Below, piece by piece: positions 1 to 8,590 of a stretch of 64,000 nucleotides of DNA; position 1 is the stretch's first letter, and each line of letters starts with the position of its first letter. A program made the position numbers and the translations under genes. This DNA comes from Ferrovibrio terrae_A (GTDB lineage: Bacteria; Pseudomonadota; Alphaproteobacteria; Ferrovibrionales; Ferrovibrionaceae), in assembly GCF_943372915.1 (NCBI RefSeq), contig NZ_CALSAN010000009.1, positions 1 to 64,000 on the forward strand, given 5' to 3'. The notes beneath the pieces were generated by a model, which was given only the letters and a program-made list of their open reading frames with translations, searched no databases and was not told the origin of the DNA.

Positions 1-58
1 CCCCGCGTCCGGTCCTGCTGCCTGTTGCTATGCCATTGGTTGATTTGACTGAGGCATA

Positions 59-928
59 ATGCGCCCAGGCATTCTCTTTCGTGCGCTCATCCTTGCGCTG
101 CTTGTCCTCCTGCCCATGGGCTCCGCGCAAGCGCAGGGGAAAGATAGCGGATCGCGCGATGCCCTGGCCCCGGGTTCCGTATTGTGGCTGAAGACCGAAT
201 GGCCGCCGGTTTTCACGTCGAGCGGCAAGGGCTTCGGGGACCAGGCCATGGCCTGGCTGATCGAACGCCTGCCGGCAGACTACAGCCACGAGATCCGCAC
301 CCTGCCGCTGGCCCGCCTGCTCAAGCAGATGGAAGACCCGCTTGCCACCATCTGCACCAGCAACCTGCTGCGCACACCTGCCCGGGAAACGCAGTTCCTG
401 ATCAGCCGCGATATCATGCGTATGCCGGCGCTTGGCCTTGTGGTGCGCAGCAGTGACGTGGCGGCCTTCGCGCCGCTCCGCGACAGCCGTGGTATGATCG
501 AATTCCGTCGTGTATTGGAGCAGACCCAGCTCGACGGCGTGTTCAACGAAAACCGCTCCTACGGACCGGCGCTCGATGCCCTGTTGCGCGCGGCACCGCC
601 ATCAGCACCGGTCGCGCGGCTGCCGAAAACAAGCGGCATGGTTTCCATGCTCGCCGCCAACCGGGTCGACTGGGTTCTGCTTTATCCGTTTGAGGCGATC
701 TGGCTGGCCCGGCAGGAGCAGACCGCGCCGGTGCTTGCCACCTTGCCGATCGCCGAGCTGCCACCTTTCAACGATGGTGGCGTCACCTGCAACCGTACAC
801 CGACGGCGGCACGGCTGGTCGCGGATATCGACCGCATTCTCGCGGCGCATCCCGATGAGCCCTGGCTGAAGCCGATGCTTGAATGGCTAGATCCTGAAAC
901 GCGCAAGCGGGTCAGCACCCGCCGCTGA
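59..928 (+). CDS. Periplasmic solute-binding-like protein (TIGR02285-like)
   Basis: The product is a 289-residue exported protein. Residues 1-25 form a clear signal peptide: a short basic start, a leucine/alanine-rich core and an AQA-type cleavage site. The mature part begins with a W-x-x-x-x-WPP motif and contains a paired-lobe layout like the family 3 extracellular solute-binding proteins, especially the TIGR02285 group. No transporter permease is adjacent, so a ligand cannot be named and a sensory or orphan role is possible. A GAGG element lies 4 bases before the ATG. The family call is from sequence style and is moderate; the export call is firm. Confidence 0.7.
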   Translation: MRPGILFRALILALLVLLPMGSAQAQGKDSGSRDALAPGSVLWLKTEWPPVFTSSGKGFGDQAMAWLIERLPADYSHEIRTLPLARLLKQMEDPLATICTSNLLRTPARETQFLISRDIMRMPALGLVVRSSDVAAFAPLRDSRGMIEFRRVLEQTQLDGVFNENRSYGPALDALLRAAPPSAPVARLPKTSGMVSMLAANRVDWVLLYPFEAIWLARQEQTAPVLATLPIAELPPFNDGGVTCNRTPTAARLVADIDRILAAHPDEPWLKPMLEWLDPETRKRVSTRR

Positions 929-931
929 GTG

Positions 932-1813
932 TCAGCCCCCGAAGCTGGCAGGATCGAGGCCCACCTGTTGCCACAGAGCGGCCGGCGTGACGCCGGCGGC
1001 GCGCTGGTCGCGCAGCGTCGGCGCATTCTTGCGCTTGGCCAGTCGTTCGCCGCTGTCATCCAGCAGCAGAGGATGATGCGCATAATCCGGCACCGGCCAG
1101 CCGAACAGGGCCTGCAGCAGGCGGTGCAGATGGGTGGCGGCAAACAGGTCGCTGCCGCGCGTTACCAGCGTGATGCCCTGCAGGACATCATCATGGCTGA
1201 CGCAGAGGTGATAGCTGGCCGGGATCTCCTTGCGCGCCAGCACCACATCGCCGAAGCCCTGGATCAACAGATCCGGCGTTACGCTTTGCGCGCCTGCGGT
1301 TTCGTCATGCCAGTGCAGCGGCCAGCGGCCGGCCTGCTGACAGGCTGCTGCCATGTCGAGGCGCAATGCATAAGCCTCGCCGCCCGCCATGCGCGCCTCG
1401 CGTTCGGCACCGCTCAAATGCCGGCAGGTGCCGGGATAGACAGCGCCCTCAAAGCCATGCGGCGCCTGACCTGCTGCATTGATCTCGGCCTGGATTTGCT
1501 TGCGGGTGCAGAAACAGGGATAGAGCAGGTCGCGCTGGCGCAAACTGTCGAGCGCTGCGGCATACTCGGCAAAATGCTGCGACTGCCGGCGCACGGGCTG
1601 TTCCCAGCTCAGACCCAGCCAGGCGAGATCCTCGAAGATGGCATCGGTGAGTTCCGGCCGGCAGCGCGTGGTGTCGATATCCTCGATGCGCAGCAGGAAG
1701 CGGCCATGGGCCTGGCGTGCGCGCAGCCAGGCGATGCCGGCCGCATAGGCGTGCCCGGCATGCAGATAGCCGGTCGGGCTTGGCGCACAGCGTGTAACGG
1801 TGTCAGACTGCAT
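932..1813 (-). CDS. gluQ: Glutamyl-Q tRNA(Asp) synthetase
   Basis: GluQ-RS activates glutamate and attaches it to the queuosine base at position 34 of tRNA(Asp). It resembles a glutamyl-tRNA synthetase catalytic core without the anticodon-binding domain, and 293 residues is the usual family length. Near the N-terminus are APSPTGYLHAGHA, carrying the HIGH-like signature, and RIEDIDTTR. Zinc-type cysteines occur in CFCTRKQ and in the later YPGTCR. The KMSKS equivalent is LAKRK near residue 260. The gene diverges from the glycosylase gene with only 23 bases between start codons, so their promoters must overlap or reach into each other's coding sequence. Confidence 0.95.
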   Translation of the reverse strand: MQSDTVTRCAPSPTGYLHAGHAYAAGIAWLRARQAHGRFLLRIEDIDTTRCRPELTDAIFEDLAWLGLSWEQPVRRQSQHFAEYAAALDSLRQRDLLYPCFCTRKQIQAEINAAGQAPHGFEGAVYPGTCRHLSGAEREARMAGGEAYALRLDMAAACQQAGRWPLHWHDETAGAQSVTPDLLIQGFGDVVLARKEIPASYHLCVSHDDVLQGITLVTRGSDLFAATHLHRLLQALFGWPVPDYAHHPLLLDDSGERLAKRKNAPTLRDQRAAGVTPAALWQQVGLDPASFGG

Positions 1814-1836
1814 GGGCGATTCTCATGCGATAGCTT

Positions 1837-2529
1837 ATGGCAAACCTTCCGCCTCCCGCAAAGCCCGACATCCGCAAGCGCACCAAAGCGGCGCTGGAGC
1901 AGCTCTGTGCCCGTGAGCCACGGTTTGCCGAGGCTTTCTCTGCCGTCGGTTTTATTGCCGACCGTCGCCGGCCAGCCGATTTTGCCAATCTGTGCCGCAT
2001 CGTCATCGAGCAGCAGATTTCAGTCGCCGCAGCCGCCACCATCTGGGGCCGGCTGGAAGCTGCCGTGCAAGGCCGTGCCAATGGCGTGTTCAGCCCGGAA
2101 CGGCTTCTGAAACTGAGCGAGCCGCGCCTGCGCGCCTGCGGCCTGAGCGGCCCGAAGGTGCGCTATGTGCGCAACATGGCGCAGGCGGCAAAAAGCGGCG
2201 CGATCGATTTCAACCTCTTGCCAAAGCTGGAGGACAGCGCCGCGATGACGATGCTGACCGAAGTGAAGGGCATCGGCCGCTGGACGGCGGAGATTTTCCT
2301 GATGTTCGCGCTGGATCGTGAGGATATCTGGCCAGCGCATGATGTGGCCTTGCAGGAGGCCATGAAGCGGCTGTTCGGTCTGAAGACGCGGCCGGATGTG
2401 AAGAAGATGGATAAAATGGCCGAGGCCTGGCGGCCGCATCGCGGCGTCGCCGCCCGGCTGTTATGGCGCTATTACGCCGTGACGGCCAAACGCGCCACCA
2501 CCGATCGAGTGGAGGAGAAGACGGCATGA
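1837..2529 (+). CDS. DNA-3-methyladenine glycosylase II, AlkA/HhH-GPD family
   Basis: This is a base-excision repair glycosylase that removes alkylated purines from DNA. The 230-residue protein has the helix-hairpin-helix element VKGIGRWTAEIFL around residues 143-155. The catalytic aspartate follows about 18 residues later in PAHDVALQ. A conserved IVIEQQIS helix precedes them. It lacks the N-terminal TBP-like domain of E. coli AlkA, as most alphaproteobacterial homologues do. Its stop codon overlaps the start of the esterase gene (ATGA), so the two are translationally coupled. Confidence 0.9.
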   Translation: MANLPPPAKPDIRKRTKAALEQLCAREPRFAEAFSAVGFIADRRRPADFANLCRIVIEQQISVAAAATIWGRLEAAVQGRANGVFSPERLLKLSEPRLRACGLSGPKVRYVRNMAQAAKSGAIDFNLLPKLEDSAAMTMLTEVKGIGRWTAEIFLMFALDREDIWPAHDVALQEAMKRLFGLKTRPDVKKMDKMAEAWRPHRGVAARLLWRYYAVTAKRATTDRVEEKTA

Positions 2530-3230
2530 TCGACGGCCCCCGCCTGGCCCCGGCCAAAGGCCCCGCCCGCAAGCTGGTGGTGCTGATCCACGGCTATGGC
2601 GCCGATGGCGACGACCTGATCGAACTGGGGGCGCAATGGCGCAGCACATTGCCCGAGGCGGCCTTTGTCGCGCCGCATGCGCCGGCGATGATCCCCGGCT
2701 TTCCGCCCGGCATGGGCGGCGGCCGGCAGTGGTTTGCACTCGATGCCTATGACCCGAACCTGTTGCGCCGCGACCCGCACCAGACCGCGGCAGTCTATGC
2801 CACCATGCAGCGCGCCGCCGAACAGGTGGCGCCGGCGCTGGAGCAGTTTGTGGATGCCGAACTCAGTCGGCACCATCTCGGACCGGGCGATCTGGCCCTG
2901 GTGGGCTTCAGCCAGGGCACCATGATGGCCCTGCATCTCGGCCTGCGCCGCGCCCCCGCTCCGGCTGCCATCCTGGGCTATTCCGGGGCGTTGCTGGGCG
3001 GTGCCGGCCTGGAGCAGCAGATTCGCGGTCGGCCGCCGATCCTGCTGATCCATGGCGATGCCGACGAGGTGGTGCCGATCGAGGCCATGCATGCGGCACT
3101 GAACGCACTGAACGCGGCCGGCTGCCCCGCCCGTTTCCATGTCAGCCGGGGACTGGGCCATGGCATCGATGGCCCGGGACTGGCGCTCGGCGGCGCCTTC
3201 CTCGCCGAATCGCTGGCCCGCGCTACATAG
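2526..3230 (+). CDS. Phospholipase/carboxylesterase family alpha/beta hydrolase
   Basis: A 234-residue cytoplasmic serine hydrolase of the carboxylesterase/thioesterase (YpfH, acyl-protein thioesterase) family. The oxyanion region is LVVLIHGYGADGDDL near the N-terminus, the nucleophile serine is in GFSQGTMMAL, the acid is in IHGDADEVVP and the histidine is in GLGHGID. I chose the ATG at 2526 because it overlaps the glycosylase stop codon and leaves the standard family N-terminus; an in-frame upstream start at 2463 would lie inside the previous gene. The natural ester substrate is unknown. Confidence 0.88.
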   Translation: MIDGPRLAPAKGPARKLVVLIHGYGADGDDLIELGAQWRSTLPEAAFVAPHAPAMIPGFPPGMGGGRQWFALDAYDPNLLRRDPHQTAAVYATMQRAAEQVAPALEQFVDAELSRHHLGPGDLALVGFSQGTMMALHLGLRRAPAPAAILGYSGALLGGAGLEQQIRGRPPILLIHGDADEVVPIEAMHAALNALNAAGCPARFHVSRGLGHGIDGPGLALGGAFLAESLARAT

Positions 3231-3344
3231 ACTCTGCCCGCCCGGTGTGGATAACCCGGCCAGCTTACAAAATAAGGTGGTTGTCATAACGCGGTAACCC
3301 CGCATATGGTAAGGGGAATACGTCGTAGCGGAACTGGGGAAGCA

Positions 3345-3890
3345 ATGAACCCTGAGAGTTGTCCGGCGTTGGTTCTGAATGCGGATTATCAGCCGCTGTC
3401 TTACTTCCCGCTGTCGGTCTGGCCCTGGCAGGAAGTGGTCAAGGCGGTCTGCATGGATCGCGTGACCATCCTCTCCGAATACGATCAGGAAATCCGCTCT
3501 CCCAGCTTCCGCATGCGGCTGCCCAGCGTGGTGGCGCTCAAGCGCTATATCGCTCCGGCACGGCGGCCGGCCTTCACCCGGTTCAACCTGTTCCTGCGTG
3601 ACCGGTTCTCCTGCCAGTATTGCGGCAGCCGGCATGAACTGACCTTCGATCATGTGATCCCGCGCTCGCGCGGCGGCCTCACCCGCTGGGACAATGTGGT
3701 GGCGGCCTGCGCGCCCTGCAATCTCACCAAGGGCGGCCGCATGCCCAACGACTGCCACATGCATCCGCGCATCCGTCCGCATATGCCGACCGTGCAGGAG
3801 CTGCAGCGCAATGGCCGCGGCTTCCCGCCCAACTTCCTGCATGAGAGCTGGCGCGACTTTCTCTACTGGGACAGCGAGCTGGAGCCGTAA
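3345..3890 (+). CDS. HNH endonuclease family protein
   Basis: A 181-residue protein of the conserved alphaproteobacterial HNH family. The N-terminal part (VLNADYQPLSYFPLSVWPW) is typical of this housekeeping group. The nuclease module has a zinc knuckle CQYCG and C-x2-C in CAPCN, flanking the catalytic DHVIPRSRGG and the downstream asparagine in RWDNVVAAC. The start at 3345 follows a GGGGA ribosome site; upstream in-frame codons lack one. No methylase or restriction partner is near, so this is not a restriction system. Its biological role is not established. Confidence 0.88.
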   Translation: MNPESCPALVLNADYQPLSYFPLSVWPWQEVVKAVCMDRVTILSEYDQEIRSPSFRMRLPSVVALKRYIAPARRPAFTRFNLFLRDRFSCQYCGSRHELTFDHVIPRSRGGLTRWDNVVAACAPCNLTKGGRMPNDCHMHPRIRPHMPTVQELQRNGRGFPPNFLHESWRDFLYWDSELEP

Positions 3891-3913
3891 GGCCCCAGAA
3901 AGAGCAACGGGCT

Positions 3914-4456
3914 TTAAACGCGCTCGGACAGCCAGATGGCGCCGCGCGTGATCGCCTTGATGCCGCGCGACAGCAGCGGATAGGCCGGCGCCTCGCTGGC
4001 GCCTTCGTTGCGCGCCGTATCGCGATGCTCGATCTCGTCGGCGCGGAATTTCTCGATCGTGGCGCGCAGTTCCGGCTCGGCATCACCGAGGGCTTCGACC
4101 TGCCGGGCGTAATGCGCGTCGATCACTTCCTCGACCGCCTCGGTGCAGGCCATCGCCGCCTTCTCGCCCAGCAGGGCGGTGGCTGCCCCCATGGCAAAGC
4201 CGCCGACATGCCACAGCGGGGTCAGCAGGGTGGGGCGCACCCGGCGCTGCGGCAGCAGGCGGTTAAACGTATCCAGATGCTCCAGCTCCTGCTTCAGCAT
4301 ATGGCGGATGGTCGGCGTCGAGGGCGCCGTCTTCAGTACGGAAAGCTGGCCTTCGTAAATCCGCTTGGCGCCATACTCACCGGCATGATCGACACGCAGG
4401 ATACGCTCCAGCTGGGCGCGCGGATCGGGATCGCCAGCCAGTCGCCGTTTCTGCAT
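3914..4456 (-). CDS. coq7: Demethoxyubiquinone hydroxylase Coq7
   Basis: Coq7 is the di-iron monooxygenase that hydroxylates demethoxyubiquinol late in ubiquinone synthesis, at the inner membrane face. The 180-residue product has the paired E and E-x-x-H iron ligand motifs: RVDHAGEYGAKRIYEGQ, KQELEHLDTF, EAVEEVIDAHY and DEIEHRDTA. It is the last gene of a leftward operon; its start codon overlaps the dsbB stop (TGATG). The product belongs with UbiA and UbiD encoded 46-51 kb further on. Confidence 0.94.
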   Translation of the reverse strand: MQKRRLAGDPDPRAQLERILRVDHAGEYGAKRIYEGQLSVLKTAPSTPTIRHMLKQELEHLDTFNRLLPQRRVRPTLLTPLWHVGGFAMGAATALLGEKAAMACTEAVEEVIDAHYARQVEALGDAEPELRATIEKFRADEIEHRDTARNEGASEAPAYPLLSRGIKAITRGAIWLSERV

Positions 4457-4947
4457 CACGGGGTTCCTTGTGCGGCGCGCCTTGCGGCCAGCAGGGCGAA
4501 AGCGGCAAGGGCGGCCGACCACAGCGCATTCCAGCCGGCCATGGAGAGGCCCAGCACGCGGATCGCGGCCTCGTCGCAGCGCACCACAGGGGCTGCCATC
4601 AGCTGGGCGCGCAGGTCTTCCAGCGTGGTGGCGGTGGAGGTGCTGCTGCAGCTGGTCAGGCCCTGCCACCATTTCCATTCGACGCCGGCATGAAAAACGC
4701 CAATAGCCCCGGTGATGGCAAAGCTGAGGGCTGCCAGCCCGAGCAGAGGGGCGCGCCAGCGTGGCAGTGCCAGGGCGGCGAGGCCGAAGACCAATGCGGC
4801 AATATGCGGCCAGCGCTGCCAGTGGCACATCTCGCAGGGCGGCAGGCCGAAGCCATATTGTGCAATCAGCACCAGCGCCAGCGTGCCGCCGGCCGCCAGG
4901 GCGACCAGCAGGCCGGAGCGATCAGGTTTGAGCAGGCTGTCGATCAT
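4456..4947 (-). CDS. dsbB: Disulfide bond formation protein DsbB family
   Basis: An integral membrane protein of 163 residues that reoxidises periplasmic DsbA and passes electrons to quinone. Four hydrophobic helices are visible. The first periplasmic loop carries PPCEMCHWQRWPH with the CxxC pair, and the second loop carries two further cysteines (TSCSS and VVRCDEA). The start at 4947 lies two bases beyond the stop of the upstream YqaA-type gene (TGATCATG), and the stop overlaps coq7, so the three genes form one transcription unit. Coupling to quinone chemistry fits the neighbouring coq7. Confidence 0.88.
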   Translation of the reverse strand: MIDSLLKPDRSGLLVALAAGGTLALVLIAQYGFGLPPCEMCHWQRWPHIAALVFGLAALALPRWRAPLLGLAALSFAITGAIGVFHAGVEWKWWQGLTSCSSTSTATTLEDLRAQLMAAPVVRCDEAAIRVLGLSMAGWNALWSAALAAFALLAARRAAQGTP

Positions 4948-4949
4948 GA

Positions 4950-5591
4950 TCAGAAGAGATAGCGCACGGCGACGAAACCGCCAACCAGCGCGACCACGAA
5001 GATGATGCCGAGGATATTGAGTCGCTTCTCGATGAAGTCGCGGATCGGTTCGCCGAAGGCCCGCAGCAGGCCGGCAACCAGGAAGAATCGCAGGCCGCGG
5101 GTCACGATCGAGGCGATGATGAACACGCCCAAGCTGAAATGCGCCGCGCCACTGGCGATGGTGACGATCTTGTAGGGGATCGGCGTCAGGCCCTTGATCA
5201 GGATGATCCACACGCCCCATTCGGCATAGGCTGCCTCGAAGGCCTGCCATTTCTCGCCATAGCCGTAGAGGTCGATCACCCAGCGGCCCAGCGTTTCGAG
5301 CAGGAAATAGCCGATGGCATAGCCGAACAGGCCGCCGATCACTGAGGCAACGGTGCAGATGAAGGCGTAGTAGAAAGCGCGCTGGCGGTTGGCCAGGCAC
5401 ATCGGGATCAGCATCACATCCGGTGGGATGGGAAAGATCGAGCTTTCGAGGAAGGACACCACGGCAAGCGCCCGGTTGGCATTGGGCCGGGCGGCCTGGC
5501 GCATGGTCCAGTCATAGAGGCTGCGGAACACGGTTCTGTCGATCTCCGGAGACGGGTATCGTGTATGCCGGAGGCTTGGCGGCTTGTCCAT
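4950..5591 (-). CDS. YqaA/DedA family membrane protein (VTT/SNARE-associated domain)
   Basis: A 213-residue inner-membrane protein with the VTT domain of the DedA superfamily, YqaA branch. Diagnostic stretches are FLESSIFPIPPDVMLIPMC and GLTPIPYKIVTIASGAA. DedA-type proteins are implicated in membrane lipid flipping and envelope homeostasis; the YqaA branch has no settled substrate. It is the first gene of the yqaA-dsbB-coq7 operon and diverges from tRNA-Leu. Confidence 0.88.
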   Translation of the reverse strand: MDKPPSLRHTRYPSPEIDRTVFRSLYDWTMRQAARPNANRALAVVSFLESSIFPIPPDVMLIPMCLANRQRAFYYAFICTVASVIGGLFGYAIGYFLLETLGRWVIDLYGYGEKWQAFEAAYAEWGVWIILIKGLTPIPYKIVTIASGAAHFSLGVFIIASIVTRGLRFFLVAGLLRAFGEPIRDFIEKRLNILGIIFVVALVGGFVAVRYLF

Positions 5592-5658
5592 GCGCCGGGC
5601 AGTCGCAGGGCCATGACAAATCGGTGTTTACCGGGAGTTTTCGTCAGCGGTCCGGCAG

Positions 5659-5686
5659 TTGATTCAGGCGTGGCGTTCGGTAATAT
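5659..5686 (+). promoter_or_regulatory. Probable sigma-70 promoter of tRNA-Leu
   Basis: TTGATT at 5659-5664 and TAATAT at 5681-5686 are separated by 16 bases, and the -10 ends 13 bases before the mature tRNA 5' end. Each hexamer matches four of six consensus positions. The position fits; the hexamers alone are weak. Confidence 0.45.
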
Positions 5687-5698
5687 CCGGCCCGCGTT

Positions 5699-5785
5699 GC
5701 CCCAGTGGTGAAATTGGTAGACGCGACAGACTCAAAATCTGTTATCCGCAAGGGTGTGCTGGTTCAAGTCCGGCCTGGGGCACCA
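5699..5785 (+). tRNA. tRNA-Leu (anticodon CAA)
   Basis: An 87-base tRNA with CCA encoded. The acceptor stem GCCCCAG pairs perfectly with CTGGGGC, followed by discriminator A and CCA. The anticodon loop CTCAAAA presents CAA (5733-5735), reading UUG, on a five-pair stem ACAGA/TCTGT. The long variable arm identifies a class II tRNA, and GGTTCAAGTCC is the T arm. An aldolase gene ends just downstream on the opposite strand. Confidence 0.97.
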
Positions 5786-5807
5786 CCAATCCTTCAATCA
5801 TAAGTGC

Positions 5808-6584
5808 CTAGCGGGCCCTGGCCCGGAACCGCGCGATATCGGTCATCGCGGTGTCGCGCAGGCGCACCACGTCATTGTCCGCCGTCACCATCGTATAGCC
5901 CAGCGCGAACATATCGGCCCAGGTCATGCCGATGCGCGGCACGGTGCCGAATGGCTTGCCGGTCTTTTTCAGCGCTGCTTCGGCTTTCGCCAGCAGCGCA
6001 ATCACATCGGGGTGGTCGAACTCGCCCAGATGGCCGATCGAACCCGACAGGTCGAACGGCCCGACAAACAGTGCATCCACGCCGTCCACGGCGGCGATCT
6101 CGGCAATGGCATCGACGGCCGTGGCGGTTTCGATCTGGCAGACGATCAGCAGGTTGTCATCGGCCGCCTTGCGATAGGCCGGGCCATCCAGGCCATAATT
6201 GGAAGCGCGGATCTGGCCGATGGCGGAGCCGCGTACGCCGCGCGGCGGATAGCGGCAGGCCGCGACCAGTGCCTTGGCCTCGCCAGCCGACTGCACATTC
6301 GGGATCACCACGCCCTCGACGCCAACATCCATCACCTTCTTCAGATAGACCGGGTCGTGGGAGGGCACGCGCACCAGGCAGGTCGTTGTGCTGTTCGACA
6401 GCGCCTGCAGATGCCCGACCAGGGTTTCCGGTGTGCCGCGGCCATGCTCCTGGTCGATGATGACGAAGTCGAAACCGGCAAGGCCGAAAATTTCGCTGGT
6501 CGCCGCATTATCCAGCGTCACCCAGGGGCCGAGCACCTGTTCACCGGCGAGCAGGCGGGGCTTAAGGCTGTTTTTTCTCAACAC
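5808..6584 (-). CDS. HpcH/HpaI family class II aldolase
   Basis: A 258-residue metal-dependent pyruvate aldolase that cleaves 2-keto-3-deoxy acids or 4-hydroxy-2-oxo acids. IIDQEHG carries the catalytic histidine; the metal-binding glutamate is in CQIETATAVD and the aspartate in FVGPFDLSGSIG. The C-terminal IGMTWADMFALGY region is typical of the family. It is the last gene of an epimerase-TRAP-aldolase operon. The likely final step is splitting an imported sugar acid derivative into pyruvate and an aldehyde; the exact substrate is not visible. Confidence 0.87.
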   Translation of the reverse strand: MLRKNSLKPRLLAGEQVLGPWVTLDNAATSEIFGLAGFDFVIIDQEHGRGTPETLVGHLQALSNSTTTCLVRVPSHDPVYLKKVMDVGVEGVVIPNVQSAGEAKALVAACRYPPRGVRGSAIGQIRASNYGLDGPAYRKAADDNLLIVCQIETATAVDAIAEIAAVDGVDALFVGPFDLSGSIGHLGEFDHPDVIALLAKAEAALKKTGKPFGTVPRIGMTWADMFALGYTMVTADNDVVRLRDTAMTDIARFRARAR

Positions 6585-6597
6585 AACGGGCCTCGGT

Positions 6598-8001
6598 TCA
6601 TTTCATCAGTTGCGGCAGCCACAGGCTGATCGCGGGGAAATAGGTTACCAGCCCGAGGCTGAGCAGCAAGGGTGCCAGCCAGGGCAGGATGGCCATTGTC
6701 GTGCGTTCGAGACTGAGATTGGCCACGCGCGCCAGCACGAACAGCACCAGCCCCATCGGCGGATGCAGCAGGCCGATCATCAGGTTCAGCACCATCACCA
6801 GGCCGAAATGCACCGGGTCGATGCCGAGCTTGAGCACGATGGGCAGCAGGATCGGTGTCAGGATGGTGATCGCGGCGGTGGGTTCGAGGAAGCAGCCGAC
6901 AAACAGCATCAGGATATTGACCAGCAGCAGGAACATCATCGGGTTGCTGGTGAAATCGAGCACCCACTGGGCAATCATTTCGGTGGTGCGCGATGCGGCC
7001 AGCACCCAGCCGAAGACGGATGCTGCCGATACGATGAACAAGACCGTCGCGGTGGTCTCCACGGTCTCCTGCGATGCCTTGACGAACATCTTCCAGTTCA
7101 GGGTGCGGTACCAGACCAGGCCGAGGAACAGCGCCCAGACGCAGGCGGCGATGGCGCCTTCGGTGGCGGTGAACAGCCCCGAGGTCATGCCGCCGATCAG
7201 CAGGATGGGGGTCAGCAGCGGCAGGACGGCGGAAAAGCGGAAGACCTTGTCCATCACCAGCAGCAGGACCAGCGCGACGATCACGGTCGTCCGCGGCGGG
7301 GCACCCCAGTCGATGGCGAAGAAGACCAGCGTGGGCATCAGGATCAGCACGGCGAGTTCGGTGAAGACGCCTAGGATGCGGCGCCATTCAAACGGAATGT
7401 CGCCACCCCATTTGTTGCGCCAGGCAAAGAAACTGACGGTCAGCATCATCAGTGCCGCCATCACCACGCCGGGCAGGATGCCGGCCAGGAAAAGCTGGCC
7501 GATCGAGACGCTGGCCATCATGCCGTAGATCACGAAGGGCAGGGATGGCGGAATGATCGGCCCCAGCGTGGCAGACGCCGCGGTGATGCCGACGGCGAAT
7601 TCCACGTCATAGCCATGTTCCTTCATGGCGCGGATCTCGATGGTGCCGAGGCCGGCGGCATCGGCCACCGCGGTGCCCGACATGCCGGCAAAGATCACCG
7701 AACCGACCACGTTCACATGGCCCAGGCCGCCGCGCATCCAGCCGACCAGACCAAGCGCGAAATTGTAGATGCGATTGGTGATACCGGCGGAATTCATCAG
7801 GTTGCCAGCCATGATGAAGAATGGTACGGCCAGCAGCGGAAAGCTGTCGAGGCCGGAAAACATCCGGTGGATCACCACGAAATCCGGTGCGATACCCGTG
7901 CTCATGATGTAGATCAGCGCGGCACCGGCCATGGCGATGGCGACGGGAATGCCCGATCCCATCAGGGCCAGGAACATCAGCTTGAAGGCGGTGGCACTCA
8001 C
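6598..8001 (-). CDS. dctM: TRAP transporter large permease (DctM)
   Basis: The 12-helix permease subunit of a tripartite ATP-independent periplasmic transporter. At 467 residues it is about 40 longer than most DctM proteins, with extra hydrophobic sequence in the middle (around residues 200-270). Family signatures include SGIPVAIAMAGAA, FFIMAGNLMNSAGI, SGTAVADAAGLGTIE and NLMIGLLHPPMGLVLF. It lies 8 bases after the small permease gene and 13 bases before the aldolase gene. Confidence 0.9.
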   Translation of the reverse strand: MSATAFKLMFLALMGSGIPVAIAMAGAALIYIMSTGIAPDFVVIHRMFSGLDSFPLLAVPFFIMAGNLMNSAGITNRIYNFALGLVGWMRGGLGHVNVVGSVIFAGMSGTAVADAAGLGTIEIRAMKEHGYDVEFAVGITAASATLGPIIPPSLPFVIYGMMASVSIGQLFLAGILPGVVMAALMMLTVSFFAWRNKWGGDIPFEWRRILGVFTELAVLILMPTLVFFAIDWGAPPRTTVIVALVLLLVMDKVFRFSAVLPLLTPILLIGGMTSGLFTATEGAIAACVWALFLGLVWYRTLNWKMFVKASQETVETTATVLFIVSAASVFGWVLAASRTTEMIAQWVLDFTSNPMMFLLLVNILMLFVGCFLEPTAAITILTPILLPIVLKLGIDPVHFGLVMVLNLMIGLLHPPMGLVLFVLARVANLSLERTTMAILPWLAPLLLSLGLVTYFPAISLWLPQLMK

Positions 8002-8009
8002 GGCGGACC

Positions 8010-8576
8010 TCAGTTCGTATCGGGGCGTTCAAGCACACTGTAGCCCTGGCGCCAATGGGTGATGGCCACCTGCACGGCGCGGCCGGTCATCAGCACGAAG
8101 CCCAGCAGAACCACGCTGTAGACAATGCCCATCGGCAGATCGACCACCGACATCGGCTGGAAGCCGATGCGCTGAATCAGGTTCCATGTCATCCAGCAGG
8201 CATAGGCGAAGAAGCTGATGCGCAGCAGGTCGATCACGGTCGACATGCCCCGCACCAGCTTTGCCGGCAGGATGTGATAGAAGAAATCGACCTGGATATG
8301 GTTGTTCTTGCGCACGGCGCCGACGGCGCCGATGAAAACGACGCAGATCAGCAGATAGCGTGCGATCTCTTCGGTCCAGGCGGCGGAATCGTTGAGCAGG
8401 TAGCGGGTGAAGAACTGGTAGAAGACGGTGGCGCCGAGCACCCAGAAGATGCCCATGGCGAGCCAGTCCTCGAAGCGGTAGGGCTTCAGGTCGACTTCGG
8501 CATCGGCAATGTTGAACTGGCCGTGCTCGTCGAGCACGGCCTCTTCAATACCGGGAGGCGGCTTGGTCTCGGTCAT
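8010..8576 (-). CDS. dctQ: TRAP transporter small permease (DctQ)
   Basis: The four-helix membrane subunit that couples the receptor to DctM. The 188-residue product has a hydrophilic N-terminal tail of about 35 residues, then FFTRYLLNDSAAWTEEIARYLL, the conserved DctQ region following the first helix. It sits between the receptor and large permease genes with 8-14 base gaps, the normal TRAP order. Confidence 0.9.
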   Translation of the reverse strand: MTETKPPPGIEEAVLDEHGQFNIADAEVDLKPYRFEDWLAMGIFWVLGATVFYQFFTRYLLNDSAAWTEEIARYLLICVVFIGAVGAVRKNNHIQVDFFYHILPAKLVRGMSTVIDLLRISFFAYACWMTWNLIQRIGFQPMSVVDLPMGIVYSVVLLGFVLMTGRAVQVAITHWRQGYSVLERPDTN

Positions 8577-8590
8577 GCCCGGCGCCCGCC

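Noticed and set aside
2472..3842. Open frame of 456 codons antisense to the esterase and HNH genes
   Set aside because: It spans an intergenic gap and two well-supported genes, without motifs or ribosome site.
3345..3890. Part of a restriction-modification or homing system
   Set aside because: There is no methylase, specificity subunit or intron, and this HNH family is a conserved stand-alone gene in Alphaproteobacteria.
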